A stretch of 64,000 nucleotides of DNA from Panaeolus papilionaceus (GCA_015501605.1 JADNRZ010000001.1:1178001-1242000); one strand, 5' to 3'; counted from the first letter of the stretch, positions 12,958 to 25,554 are shown. A program made the numbers and translations. The notes: generated by a model not told the origin, from the sequence alone.

Positions 12958-13184
12958 GGCATTTTACTTGTCGGCTTTTTGCCGCTTTTAGACTTTTGGC
13001 AAGTCCAAAAGCGGAAAAGCGTCTGATTTAAGGGCGAATCTAAGCCAAATTTGGCTTAGGTCTGGGAGAACTTATGTAACTTTTTGGAAAATCGGACGCG
13101 GCTTTTCTAGCTTGCCACTTTTCCCCTTTTTTTCGCTTTTTTTCGCGTTTTTTCGCTTGCGCAAGCGAAAAAAAGTAAAATGCC
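12958..13184. mobile_element. MITE-like element with terminal inverted repeats
   Basis: A 227-bp unit starts with GGCATTTTACTT and ends with the inverse complement of its first 11 or so bases (GTAAAATGCC at the right edge). Inside are a stem with arms CCGCTTTT/AAAAGCGG near 12982-13014, a perfect 20-bp palindrome at 13040-13059 (centre CCAAATTTGG) and a perfect 26-bp palindrome at 13148-13173 (centre CTTGCGCAAG). It has no coding capacity. Terminal inverted repeats plus internal hairpins and small size fit a non-autonomous DNA transposon; flanking AAAT-like bases could be an imperfect target duplication. Copy number elsewhere cannot be judged from this window. Confidence 0.5.
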
Positions 13185-13488
13185 AAATTCCTGATGCTTG
13201 GAGATAAGCGGGAGAAGATAAGGGGCATGTGTATTAGGAGGAGTTATTTTGGCCGACTCAATTGAAAAATGAGGGGAAAGTAGCGACATTGGCACAGGAT
13301 GAATGAGAAAACAAAGACGCGCTTGTGGAATTGAACGCGGTAATTTCGCGTGAGGAAGGAGTTACAATGTCATGTGAGGTGGGATTACCTAAAACGGATA
13401 CTTTCTTACTCCAACGGTCAAGTGCCGTCCAGTGCACAGAGCCTCCGACGGTTATAGACAAAAAGAAGTAGAGGAGAGCTAGTCTGAA

Positions 13489-14103
13489 ATGGCGACCAGT
13501 ACGAGCAACAACGTCGGAAGCGACAATAACACGGAGATTGGATCTACTACAATGGTGGAGAGGGGAAACAAGGGTTCGATACATCTGAATGTGCCACAAC
13601 GGATGCTTGTCGTGCCTGCTATTGCATTTGTAGTTGGAACGGGGTTGGGCATCATGCGAGGGGGAAGGACAGCATCACTTCGATTCTTAGCAGAAAACGC
13701 GCATCGACCTCCTACGACTGTGCAGGGATGGTACTTTTACAAGAAAACCAAGAACTACCGTGTAATGCTTGGAGCTTTAAAGGGAGCTGGTGTGGAGGCG
13801 TCACGGTTAAGTATACTTGCGCTTAGTTTTGTTGGACTTGAAGAAGGAGCGTCGCGGTTAGGATGGAATGGGAGTAGAGAGGTTGTAGCTGGGTTTGGAA
13901 GTGGAATATTATTTTCAATAATTTGTGAGTTTTTTTTTTCTTCATTGAATTGATGATACTTATAATACAAAATTAAAATAGATCGACTTCCTATGCATGT
14001 GGCTAAAAGGGCTATTGGTGCTGGGTTGATTGCTGGAGGTGTAATGGGAATAATACGTTGGAGTGGTTCATATAGACCTGTTGGTAATAAAATTGTGGAG
14101 TAA
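13489..14103 (+). CDS. Conserved-looking small membrane protein, function not recognised
   Basis: Exons 13489-13924 and 13982-14103 give 185 residues. Seen: a polar N-terminus, a glycine-rich hydrophobic segment (VPAIAFVVGTGLGIMRGG), a well-formed soluble block with PPTTVQGWYFYKKTKNYRVM, and further glycine-rich hydrophobic segments (AGFGSGILFSII and AIGAGLIAGGVMGIIRW). Repeated small-residue helices recall Tim17/Tim22/Tim23-type mitochondrial inner-membrane proteins, but no diagnostic motif was identified, so no name is given. The stop lies only 77 bases before the chosen start of the kinase gene on the same strand, so the kinase promoter probably lies within this gene. Confidence 0.8.
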
Positions 14104-14180
14104 TCATGTTCCCTTCGTTATGGATCCACTCGCCCAGCTCTTTATCGCTGACCACCATCATGACTCGCTTCTGGTCGACA

Positions 14181-17107
14181 ATGTCAAACCCAACGACCCC
14201 CAAAGTATCAACAAATTCAGAGAAAGAAAAAGAAAAGAATCCTTTTGATTTATTGACTCCTACTGGTGTTCATCCTTTATTACAATCTGCATCTTCACCC
14301 TTCTTCAGTCCTGCAACAACAACAACAACAACAACATTCAATAATGTTCCAACACAACACTCCGATCTCACGCCTCGACTCTCTAATCTCGGTGCTTTTC
14401 CTACAACTCATCTTTCTATTCATGCACCCGTTTTCAATATGAGCCAACCACCAGCACCGAAAATTAAACAACAATCCAGCAATTCTCCTCCTCAGACTCC
14501 TTCATCAAGGGGTCAAATTCACGTAAAACTCATACAAGCTCGCTCTTTAAATGTCCCTTCTCCAGTAAATTCACGTCCTTACGTCGTCGTACAATTCGAG
14601 CAGAACGAATTCGTCTCAAGAGATCCCATCCCAGAAGATTCTAAAGAGGTCAAGGGAACGGCTGTCACCCTCTCAGGTACAACTTCTTCAACAGCTCTCA
14701 CTGCTCTGGGTGCTATCGGTTCAAAGAACTCAATAGTACCTGGGAGTAGGAAGAACAGCAGAGAACACCCCCTTCCATCCAAATCAGCTCTCACATCCTC
14801 TAACCCCACAAACTCTTCACCACCAAAGACATCAGCCCCTCCTCCGTCGGCGGCGAGCATCCACCATGGTCTCTTTGGTCGCATTTCACCACACAATCCA
14901 GTATGGAAACACGAGGTCTCCTTGTATGTCCACATCCACACCTTTTCCGTCCTCTAAACTCATGACTCGATCACAAATAGCGACGTAACAAACGAGGACT
15001 CTGTTATCACACTCAATCTTTACGACCGCGCTGCACAAGACCAGGGTTTCCTAGGAACTGTGCAGATAAAGCCAGTTCTCATACACGACCACACCGTTGA
15101 TCAGTGGTACAAGTTAGTCCTTCTCTTATCATCCCACCCTTTCAGTCCAATGACTTTCTTAATTTGTTCTCATCATTAGACTCCGACCTTTTGAGGACGA
15201 AATCATCAGTGGAGAGATGCGAGTCCAGATAACATACGAACAATTCAAGGTACACATCATTTCTACCCCAAAATCTTTTTTTTCCAGTGTCATGTCATCC
15301 TCCTCCGGCAATGACACACGACTGCCCAAAGATTTTCCTTCCACGTTTCCGGCCTCTAATGCCACGCTTGTCTTTTTTTCTCCTTCCCGGTTCTCCTTCT
15401 CCGGAATCGCCTTGATTAACCTCCTTCCTTTTAGACCAAACGTGCTCTCACCCCGCGCGATTTTGAATTCTTGAAGTTGATTGGCCGAGGCACTTTCGGC
15501 AAGGTCTTCCAGGTCCGCAAGCGGGACACCAAGCGAATCTACGCAATGAAAGTCCTCTCCAAGAAGGAGATCGTCGCGAAGAAGGAAGTGGCACATACTA
15601 TTGGCGAACGCAAGATTCTCCAACGTTCCCTCGAGAGTCCATTTTTGGTCGGCTTGAAATTTAGTTTCCAGACAGACACCGATCTCTATCTCGTCACGGA
15701 TTTCAAGAGTGGCGGCGAGCTCTTTTGGCATTTACAGCGAGAAACGAGGTTCACTGAAGAACGCGCGAGGTTCTACATCGCAGAGTTGGTTCTGGCGCTG
15801 GAGCACCTGCACAAGTACAACATTGTCTACCGGTAAGTCCTCACTCCACAGCGCACCGGAATATCTTTAAATTTATCACTCTTGGACAGTGATCTGAAAC
15901 CGGAAAACATTCTCCTGGATGCAACCGGACATGTCGCACTCTGCGACTTTGGTCTCTCAAAGGCCGATCTGCATGCCGGCGAACTGACGACCACATTCTG
16001 CGGCACAACGGAATACCTTGCACCCGAAATTCTTCTCGATGAACAGGGCTATTCCAAGATCGTCGATTTTTGGTCCCTGGGCGTCCTGCTATTCGAGATG
16101 TGCTGCGGCTGGAGTCCATTCTATGCCGAAGACACTCAGCAGATGTACAAGAATATCTGTTTCGGAAAGATCAGGTTCCCTAAAGGTGTCATCGGCGAAG
16201 AGGGCAAGAGTTTCGTCAAGGGGGTAAGCATCTATTTTTCACCTCGCGTTTTTGAACAGTATGGTAACTTTTTTCACAGCTACTGAATCGCAACCCTAAA
16301 CACCGTCTGGGAGCTCTACGCGATGCCGGTGAACTCAAAGAACACCCATTCTTCGCAAGCATAGACTGGAAAGCACTCTCTCTGAAGCAAGTAACACCCC
16401 CATTTAAGCCTGTTGTCGAATCGGACGAGTCAACCAACAACTTTGATCCCGAGTTCACGTCAGCCGACCTTAGAGACGTCGGTGCGGGGCTTGGAGTCGA
16501 GTTCGCAGGTGATGAGCTCATGGACGAGGACGATCCTAGTGAAGACTGGGTGGCGAGGAGCATGGGTGTGGTGACGGCTCATCAGCCTAATGGACCTCTG
16601 GGTAGTGAAAGGCTGCTTAGCCCTGGTCTGTCTAGCGTGAAGGGAGGTGTTTTGAGCCCTATCACCAATGGTACGACACATGGAACGAAGGCGCAGACGA
16701 CGCGGCCGCAGGGAATTGAGATTAAACGCCCCAAGGCGCGATTGGACGTTGCGGGAACGCCGCTTACGAATAGCGTGCAGGAGAACTTTAGGGGGTTCAC
16801 GTACCATGGTCGAGAGAGTGTTGTTAATAGCATGATGGCGAATGCGGCTGCGAGGAGGGAAAAGGAGCTCGCTGCGAATGGGAAGAAGAAGAAGACGACT
16901 AGGAATGGGCGTGCGAATGGGGTGAAGACGAATGGAGTGGATAGTGGGAGCGAGAGTGGAAGTGAGAGCGATGATGAGGATGGGTGTGACGGTCTTGAAC
17001 CGGAAGACGATATGGAGGACTCGACGAAGAGTGTGGGCAGGTGCGCGAATGCGAAGAAGAAGATGGTTGGCTTTGACGATGGGTTCAGCTTCGACCAGAT
17101 GTCATGA
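14181..17107 (+). CDS. SCH9: AGC protein kinase of the Sch9/Sck1 (S6K-like) type with N-terminal C2 domain
   Basis: Exons 14181-14923, 14981-15112, 15180-15249, 15435-15832, 15890-16223, 16280-17107 give 834 residues. An upstream in-frame ATG at 14106 is only 2 bases from the previous stop, so a later start is preferred. Order: Ser/Pro-rich leader; a C2-like domain from about residue 135 to 310 (IHVKLIQARSL ... LNLYDRAAQDQGFLGTV); kinase domain from about 322 with GRGTFGKVF, RDLKPEN, DFGLSK and activation loop TTTFCGTTEYLAPE; AGC tail with FRGFTY hydrophobic motif near residue 731. Known: Sch9-type kinases act under TORC1 in nutrient signalling, and the loop Thr and hydrophobic-motif Thr are activating sites. 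Odd: about 100 residues of basic then acidic sequence follow the hydrophobic motif, which normally lies closer to the end. Confidence in the kinase class is high; SCH9 versus a related SCK is inferred from the C2 plus AGC layout. Confidence 0.9.
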
Positions 17108-20100
17108 GCGCTTGACGTCGACACCTCCTGAACAAGACATCGATACGCTTGCATCACAATTTCTTCTAGTTCCCCGCGGTTTCGTATTAAGCACGAAACC
17201 ACACTGCCAGTTTCATCTCGCCCTTGCTTATTTAAATAACGCTCAACGACTCAAATCAGCTCGAATCTCTGCACGCTATGCTTGAACATATTGTATCATA
17301 ATCCTTTCCCAATCTTTTTACCTCCGAAACCTTTCCTGATGCTTCCTCCGTTGTGTCTCCTGCGATAACCCTTCAACCTCATCACCTCCCGATTAATTTT
17401 CGTCTACGGGTGGGACCTGGCGATACCTTTACACCATCACCCTTTTCATTGCCAGCAATCCGATTCTCATCCATATAGATCCAGAATCAGTCGCTATACC
17501 CAGAACGAATATCCACCCAACCTACTCGTACACGACTCTCAACACAACGATATAATGTATACTGCTTCCTTCATCACTCTACTCTCAAATCATTGACGAT
17601 TGCACTCGACGAACGAATCATTAACGATGTCTGCCTGTCTGCCTTGCCTCTAGCATCACCATCATCATCATCGCATCTATTTTGCTTCATCCAACCTGTC
17701 CCCAATCCCCCCACCCATCCATCTGCTATGTACCACCAGCGCAAAATAGCAGCAACAACGCAACAGCGTTTTTTCTTCCCTTTTCTTCTCTCTTTTCTGC
17801 CTTGAAACGAATTTTCTCTGTTTCAACGAACAGTTATCACAACAACCTACTCCCCTAGTTGACTACTTTACCACAACCTCCCTTTTTTTGGTCCCCGATC
17901 CTCTTTTATTATGTGTATACTTTTTCATCGCTTTTCTTCCATCAACATTATACTCAGTACTGTGATTGCTTGCGATTATTTGGAATAATCGGAAATGCTA
18001 ATTTAATTTTCCTTTTTCTTTCTCGTACGTTCTTACTAACTTGAACGATGAGTAAACTGAGTGGGGTCGCTGGCAGTGGGGTGGGGTGAGCACCGTCAGC
18101 CTGGGGTAAGCCGTTACCAAAAGTTTGGGGTATTGGGACCATGCTGATTTATGATGCTATAATACTTCGCAGGCGGAAGGACGACTGGCCACTTGCACGA
18201 GATGTCGCTAGTGGACTAGAATACTACAGAGTCCTCTCCGCCTCATGTAGTCGGGGATGCATGCTTTTCTCCGTTTTTATTCCAAAACGGTGGTTCTTCT
18301 GCCTGTTCAGATGACACGTCTTTGATTTGTTGGTCTCTGTGGCCGCACGGTTTTCATCACGTCCAAGAAAGAGCTAAGTGTTTCAGCGACTTGAAAATTT
18401 TCAAAATGCAGAAAGCAGTGTGTTATCCGTTGCTTTGTAGAGCTGTAGGTCGTAAGTATATATTTCCACCTCCTTGACGTCGGACACAGCAGAGAAACGC
18501 ATTCAGTAATGTATACTTCAACTTTGGTCATTCGCTTGACGCTTGACTAGCTTGACTTATATGCTGCATAGGCCACAATACCGAATGTGAGCACAAATAG
18601 GCGACGGCACCCCGCCTGGCGGCTCGGTTTTGTGGCGAGGGAAGTTCATTGACAACGACCGTGAAAGCGGTCACTCTTTTCGATTGCCGACTTTCTCTAA
18701 CTAACCTAACCACCAAGCAGGTCCCATGAAGGGTCGATGAGGGACACCAATTTTCGCTTTTTTTTTTAACCGAGGTCGACGTTCTATATTCTATTGTTGA
18801 AACTTGAAAGTATAACGCCACATGTTATCTCACTTGTGTCTTAAGTTTGATACTTACTCATGACTGCCCTATTTTCAGAGAGCCAATAATAGTCGATGTT
18901 CGAATCGACTTAAGATGGCAAGTATTTAACCCTCCGAACACGCTCCGAGCGTCCAATACTGATATATCATGCACGGCGGCCAGCGTCGACCTGCAACGCA
19001 TCAAGATGCACGATTCGAACTTGACTATATAAGTCGTCGGAAAAATGATAGAAAAACATGAGTAAGGGCCTGTAAGGGCTTTAAATAAACGCCACTGTTC
19101 CAATAGAAAAGTGAGTTTTTTTTTCTTTTCTTTTGTAAAAGGAGTTCGATTGAAATCGGACAGATTGAGCGACTGATGTCTTTGCAGATACGCCCTTGGG
19201 TACATCGTAGTACCGACCTGAGGATACGAAATGCATCATTGCTGCTATCCCTGTATACACACGTTATCTGGCGAATTTCCGGCTGAAAGAGTACCGTAAG
19301 CTACGACACAACACCTTCATTGCTATCGGCATATTTGAGGATACCTGGGCCGTATACCCTATCTCGAGGCTCACCAGGCTCGCCGACAGGACGCTGCGCA
19401 GTCAACCTACCGGCCAACGTAGAATGGTACCGGATCGACACAGCGATAGTCAGGCTACGTCCAATACTGAGCTTCGAGCTCCACGCACATCATTCTCGCA
19501 CTGACAGTGCCTCTCTCGGCGTGCAGAAGATCAGACCCTGCTATTGCGTCCAGCCGCAGGGTTCATCGGAACCTCAAGCAAACGCCGATATGCCAGTCGA
19601 ACGCTGAGGTCATTTACATTCACGGTCAGAATGTCAAAATCACTCTCATCTGTGCCCCCAGTTAACATATGACATGGGAAACCTCGCGCAATGAGGGGGC
19701 CAGGAAAATTGAAGCACATCCGAGTCATCATAGGTACTCTGATATGACGCTGCTGATAATGACAGCGGCGGCTAATTCGTGGTCCTCCTGATATGATACA
19801 GTTCGACCCTCCGATGTCACAGATCACTAGGTCCCTGTGCACCATCTTGGTGGAGAAGAGACACTAGATGTGGTAAATTCCCTATAGGGCACATCGGCTT
19901 GCATCTCATGCCTCGATTGGCATAAAGCAATAGAAATCTATACGATGAACCGCTCCTAGTTTGGTCTTTCAATCGGACCGTCAAGGACCGTACGGTTCGA
20001 ATGACCTCCAAGAATTTACCACGAGCGCTCGCACAGGGCTCGAACGAACAGTAGGGACAGGTCGAGCAAGATATGACCGCTCCGTAGACCGTAGTGTTAT

Positions 20101-21765
20101 CATACAGACTGACAAGGAGGATTCGTCGCGTCAACATCGATGCCGTCAGTCTTCGGATAGCGATGATCATGGGTTCAACGTCCACGTTCGGTGTTCAGGC
20201 AGAGTACCCATCATTGACATGGTGCAACTATACCCTGATTCTCATAAATATTTGGGAGGATTCGTGCGCATCGAATGGAGGTGTCCAGATAACTGGTCAG
20301 CGCTGTAATTGGCAACCACGACATATGGACTCTGGAAACCATCTGATAGCGAAGCATTATCACTTGACCTGGTCCGGTGTTCTTAAAATACAGGGTGCTT
20401 CAAGCTCATCAGGGTTCTGCCATTGTAGGTACTGAGGCATGCACCCCGTAAACAAGAGAAGATGCCCCGATTCTATTATCTGATTTCCATGTTATGTATG
20501 ATTATATACTAAGGATACAGTATCCAGCTGATTGCGATAGAGTTCGAGCCCACTGCTACGGGTCCTCGACAGAATGAATCAGAATCATGCCTTTATCGTA
20601 TCATCTGTCATTCGCAACCTTGGTCAGAGTTTTTCCTAGAAGTTCTAGCAAACCAGGGTGATGACAATGACAATAGATTGAAGGCTAGGCAGGCCAGATC
20701 CAGAATTTCTAATGCACGAACACAGGGTTGGAATGTACATGACCAGCCCACCCAGGAAGGTAAGGCCTAGAACCTGAAAATGTTGCTTACGAGTCGAAGG
20801 CGACAACAGCAGCCCGGTACCCTTCGAGCTGATGAAGCATCGAATTACTCCGCACTGTCCGAACTGGAATACGACCGAAGTTTTTTCGTATAGGTCCCAG
20901 TGATAATAAGTCTTGATATCCTCAAAGAAGATCGGAGAAGATCATCCGGTAGCAAAACGCTTAATGATATACTCGTCGAAAAATAAGCATGACAGATGAG
21001 GTACAGAGAATCCGAAGAACCTCAAGAAGCGTAGACAAAGGGCAGTGATGTCGTCATGGGCATATATATATATTGCAAAGTATTATAGCTAAGGCATGTA
21101 GAAGGAGAAAAAGGTGGCCACGGAAGTGGACTGCATGTAGAGATGAAGGGCCAACTCTAAGAACCCCATAACGAGGAATAACCTCCAGTGCGCGAAATGG
21201 GATGATATGTAAGTAAATAAATTATCATGACAAACCTAACACGGAGTAAAGACAAACTGGGGAATTATATATCGTACAGGAGTTGACAACAAAACAAGAA
21301 CCATGAATAAATAGGTGGACTTAAATAACCAAAAAAAACCTCGTCAAAACGAAGCAAAAAATCCGCAGCGGCAAGTTTGAAATCGAAGGGGAAAATGTGA
21401 CGTGGAAGTTGAATAAGGGATAGAGAAAAAGAACGTACGCACACTAAAAAGTAGATAGAGTAAATGTATGTGGGATGCAGTGTGTTGTGAAATCGTGAAC
21501 AACTGAGACTCTATGTATGACGAGATTGATACGTATGTTGTCAGCGCATGCAAGAGCTTTTGGTGGATAGCCAGAAATAAAAGAATGCAGTGGGTCGTAA
21601 AAGAGACCATCTATGTGATGGTCAGACGCGATGTCGAAAATTGAGAATCGTTAATGTAGCATGAGCTGTTTTGCGAGGCCGGAGGAGGCGGAGTGGGGGC
21701 CAGGTAGATGGAGGAAGATCCGAGATCAGAGCAAGCAGGCGGATCTGGTTAGGGGTGGGGTAGTG
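17108..21765. other. Gene-poor stretch between kinase and Apd1-like gene
   Basis: About 4.6 kb. The first 900 bases are pyrimidine-rich and probably hold the kinase 3' untranslated region. The rest has short frames in several phases without family motifs, including around 19320-20435, where no splice pattern rescued a convincing protein. An AT run (TATATATATATA) lies near 21062. No terminal repeats or transposase signatures were found; decayed repeat DNA is possible. Confidence 0.55.
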
Positions 21766-23311
21766 CTACCAATCGTTCAGAGACTTGCAATTAGGCCGCT
21801 GAAGGTTGACTCCTCCACGAAGCAAGGGTGGCAAAACGAGACCATCGATGATAGTGTTGTCGACGATGGAATCGACATCGTGTGGAGTCACACGGCCGTA
21901 CCAAATTCCAGCACCAGCGGGTGTGTAAATCTATTCCGGTAAAGAAGGACGCGTTAGCTAACCGAGCTTTGGGATACAGTCAAGAACCAAGCTTCGGTCT
22001 GGATCAATATCAAAATAGCTTTCGGGGTACCGGGGTAATGTAGGACCCGCAGGTATGACGGTATCCTTGCGGAAAGAAATGTAGGACTCACAATGCAGTT
22101 CCCGGCATACTTGTGACCGCCAACATGGGACACCTTGACGATCAGAGCGCGCTTCGATTCTGCGCTCTCCTTCATTTGCTGTTTCATGATGTCGTCACGC
22201 ATTTCTGGCGTGGCGTCAAGGTCTTCTAACGGGAGACCCATTGTCAGCTCGGGGTGTTCGAGCTGTGTATCTGCATCCCAGCCTTGGGCTTCTAGAGACT
22301 TGATAAATGCTAAAAATATCATACCGAGGGTAAGATGTGCTGTGTACGAGCATCCCGAAGTGGGGATACATACCGTGTTCAAGTTTAGGTGCAGCAATCC
22401 CACACCGGTTGTCACGCTTTTTATGTGAACCTGATATTCGGAAGGAGTCAGCACAAGTATGAGAAAGACAGGGGAGAAGAATGTGATGTATAGTTAGAAA
22501 TTTGAACTCACACAGGAGAATGACACAGGCGTAGGGTAGCACCCAGGTCTTGAGGATGCTCTTTTCGAGGTCGACCCCAGCTCGGCCTATCGAGGGCTCC
22601 AACGCACCCTCCCAAAGATCATGTGCTCCTTGCATGGAGCGACGGACCTCTGTAACGACCTTGAAATCTGGAAATACCAGTACTGACTCGTGGTCGGGTT
22701 CGTGACATATTGTTTTATGGCTTCCATTAAGTACCGAGGTCCTGGTAGAGTCGGAAGTGTGAAAAAGACCCGTCGAATGTTTTACACCTTTGGGTAGGGT
22801 GGAAGCGGGGGTGGAGTTAGTGGAGGGTGACTTTGGAGATGTGGCGGGTGGCGGTGAGTTGACCTCTAGCAAAAGAGCAGCGAGTGAGTCCTTGTCGTCT
22901 GTAATATCCTTCGCCCAGTCAGCCTTTCCGGTCGAAATAACGATCTGTCGAGAAATTACAGAAAGTCGGCACAAAACGGTCAGAATAAAATACACGAGGC
23001 TAGCTTGAAAATTATTAAATGTTAAATCATACCTGACGATTATATGGTTTCACTGAGCCCAACATTTGTGTGTCCATGTCGACATCGAAACGGCGAGGAT
23101 ATGCTTCGTGGTCTGTAATACAGATGGTCATCATCGAAGTTAGCTCATGTTATCTGATAATTTTGAGTAAAGAATCACCGAGATCACAAGGGTCAGAACA
23201 TGCTCGACAGTCTGCTGTTGTCACTGGTACTTCTGAAGCGCGTAAAGTACGACAGAGAGGGTCTTCACGTTGACCAAAGACCATGGCATGAAGACTGCGA
23301 AATCCATACAT
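21766..23311 (-). CDS. Apd1-like sucrase/ferredoxin-like protein (thioredoxin-like [2Fe-2S] ferredoxin)
   Basis: Exons, in coding order: 23311-23179, 23112-23033, 22944-22512, 22430-22374, 22309-22092, 21930-21766; 361 residues. Seen: cysteine-rich N-terminus (DCRACSDPCD), YPRRFDVDMDTQMLGSVKPY, RQIVISTGKADW, a Ser/Pro linker, then CSHKKRDNRCG and HVGGHKYAGN, ending with GAGIWYGRVTPHDVDSIV. Known: in yeast Apd1 the cluster is held by two cysteines nine residues apart and two histidines four apart; both spacings are kept here (C-x8-C and H-x3-H). The role is redox related and linked to resistance to redox-cycling compounds. It starts 143 bases from the sirtuin start on the other strand, so the two share a promoter region. 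Aim32 is the other yeast member, but the overall match is closer to Apd1. Confidence 0.9.
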
Positions 23312-23454
23312 TGTGGTAAACGGCCAACTTCAATTTCACATTAAATTCACACCAATTTATAAATATTATCAGATAAGATTTATTACATAATTACCTTATT
23401 ACTGCTCCAGACTCAGTCCGCGCTTAACCTAGACTAAGTCTTGTCATAGCGACC

Positions 23455-24512
23455 ATGTCATCTACAAACATTTCCGAATTTCAAAATGTACTCAGAAAGT
23501 CCAAGAATATAATCGCAGTGGCAGGTGCAGGTCTATCTGCTGCCTCTGGTATGACATACACATGCAGGTCATTCAATCACTGATCACTTCTCTAAAGGCA
23601 TCCCCACTTTCAGAGGCGCTGGTGGAATGTGGAGAAAATATAACGCCACTTCTCTGGCAACACCGAAGGCATTTCGAGAAAACCCTTCGATCGTTTGGCA
23701 ATTCTATCATTACAGGAGAGAAGTGTACGGCCGCTCACTTTGCCGCCGATCTCTTCGCTTACTTCCCCATAACTTAACCCAGCGCTCGTCGTGCCACACC
23801 CAATGACGCACACAGGACAATTTCTGCACTATCATTGGACTCAATCAGACAACAAATCGCCCCGGAATCCAAATTTACACTCATCACTCAGAATGTAGAT
23901 GGACTGAGCATTCGCTCCAACAAACAGGTCGCTGAGGCAATGGGCATCGATGCCAAGTTCAACATCTACGAAATGCACGGTGCGCTTTTCGATGTGTTGT
24001 GCACGAAGCAGGAATGTGGTCATGTCGAGCACAACACGAATTCACCGATATGTGAAGGCCTCAAAGGAACAGAGGAGCTTGTTGAACAGGGCGTAATCGA
24101 CCCCATAATTCCAGAGGATCATTTACCACGGTGTACAGCTTGTGGTGCCCTCGCTCGCCCAGGAGTCGTATGGTTCGGTGAGCAGCCATACCATATGAAT
24201 GAACTAGATAAACTGGTAGAAGATGCCGACCTCTGTCTTGTTGTCGGAACCTCATCTGTGGTATGCAACAAATACACTTACACATCATGCCTCACATCTT
24301 AAAACAATTGACAGGTGTACCCCGCGGCGGGTTTCGCAGAAGATGTTCGTGGTCATGGCGGAGTCGTAGCCGTTTTCAATTTGGAGCGGTCTGCAGGCGA
24401 TCGCGAAGCTACATTCCGGTTTATCAGTCCCTGTGAAGTCATGCTCCCAAAAGCTCTCGGATTGAAAGTCGAGGCAGACGGCAAGGTATCCGTAGCACCG
24501 AAAGAGGACTAA
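23455..24512 (+). CDS. SIRT5-like sirtuin, NAD-dependent protein deacylase
   Basis: Exons 23455-23548, 23598-23724, 23783-24260, 24315-24512 give 298 residues. Seen: GAGLSAASG and TFRG nucleotide-binding blocks, TQNVDGL, catalytic His in YEMHG, zinc ligands C-x4-C (CTKQEC) and C-x2-C (CTAC), PGVVWFGE and GTSSVV. The block FYHYRREV carries the Tyr and Arg that in human SIRT5 (Tyr102, Arg105) bind acidic acyl groups, so desuccinylase or demalonylase activity is inferred, not only deacetylation. Second exon ends ...GAAGT before GTACGG, the only donor that restores the PNDAH block. Location is unclear; no strong mitochondrial presequence is visible before the Rossmann fold, with only about 20 residues in front of it. 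Confidence 0.93.
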
Positions 24513-24719
24513 AAGCATGCCACCTATACCAACGACGAACACAGCGCACCATATCTGCTAACCAATTATCCATATACCAGGACGTTATGTCAGGAATAAG
24601 TCGTGTTTCCAAATTATACAGAACAAATAACATCTATTTTGACGAGTGAAAAAGTTAACTGAATTCACAAGATGAGTAATGCGTATTCAAAGCAGTTGAC
24701 AAAGCATACCTCTTCAGCA

Positions 24720-25302
24720 TTACCGCACAAACCCATCCAAGTCATCCTCGTCATCGTGCTTATCTTCCCTCACGTAGTCCTTTAGTGATCCCTTGACCTC
24801 TTCTAATGCGTCCAGTCCTGGCAAAATCTTGCCTTTCACAGTGGTGTTCACTCCGTACAGGGCCTCAATAACCTTCATCTCCCGCTTCGACCTCACGTCA
24901 CTCCACTGCTCTCCGGGGACATAATCCTTCTTCGTTGTGTCTGTATCCCACTGTGCCATTTTCGGTGCAGTCTTCATTTTCCGTAGCGCATTGCGGAGGT
25001 CGGGAAGGCTGGCCATGCTCTGCATTCGCATCTCGGGTGTTTCTTCGACCAGCACATTCTTGCCTACTGTGGGTAGGAAGGCTTCATCTATTCTGTCGAG
25101 CAGGTTTTCTGGTGTTATCCAAGAGTCGGCTTGATGGTATAATGAAATGAGGGCGCGAACTTTGGCGGGAGGGAGGGAGGCATGGGATTGAACTTTTGGA
25201 GCCGCTCCGGCCGCTGAAATGGGCTGGACCTTGGTCGACACGCTCCGACTAGAAAGATATAGAGATGTGACGCGTCGTCGAGTACATGTTGCCAGCGACA
25301 TA
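24720..25302 (-). CDS. Unknown protein with probable mitochondrial presequence
   Basis: An uninterrupted frame; an upstream ATG at 25376 is possible, but starting at 25302 gives about 193 residues with a basic, hydroxylated leader (ATCTRRRVTSLYLSSRSVST) typical of mitochondrial import. The body contains LPPAKVRALISLYHQADSWI, a Lys/Asp-rich middle and a highly acidic tail (DKHDDEDD). No family is recognised; a mitochondrial ribosome-associated or similar small matrix protein would fit but is only a guess. Its stop lies about 207 bases from the convergent sirtuin stop. Confidence 0.7.
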
Positions 25303-25554
25303 GCTAATGTAAGTCTGCGGAACACTTGAACAAAATGTTTAAAGCAGCACCTTCCACAATTTGCCGAAGCTTGCAAAAATCACAACACCAAACAGTATCA
25401 GATGCTCGGTAATTCATCCCTTTCATCTCAATGTTTGTTCACGCAGTTTGTTTTGGTTTCGACCATTTTATCGGACTATAGGTAAATTTACAAATGAGTA
25501 TTTAAGATAGAGGTACAGGGAGCAAGATACGATAGTATCCGGATGTCCCATATT

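Noticed and set aside
19320..20435. Several 90-120 codon frames on both strands
   Set aside because: They overlap in different phases, show no domain motif and no splice pattern joins them. Consistent with stop-poor non-coding DNA.
9185..21765. LTR or autonomous transposon in the gene-poor blocks
   Set aside because: No long direct repeats, no reverse transcriptase, integrase or transposase motifs were found; only the short inverted-repeat element is supported.
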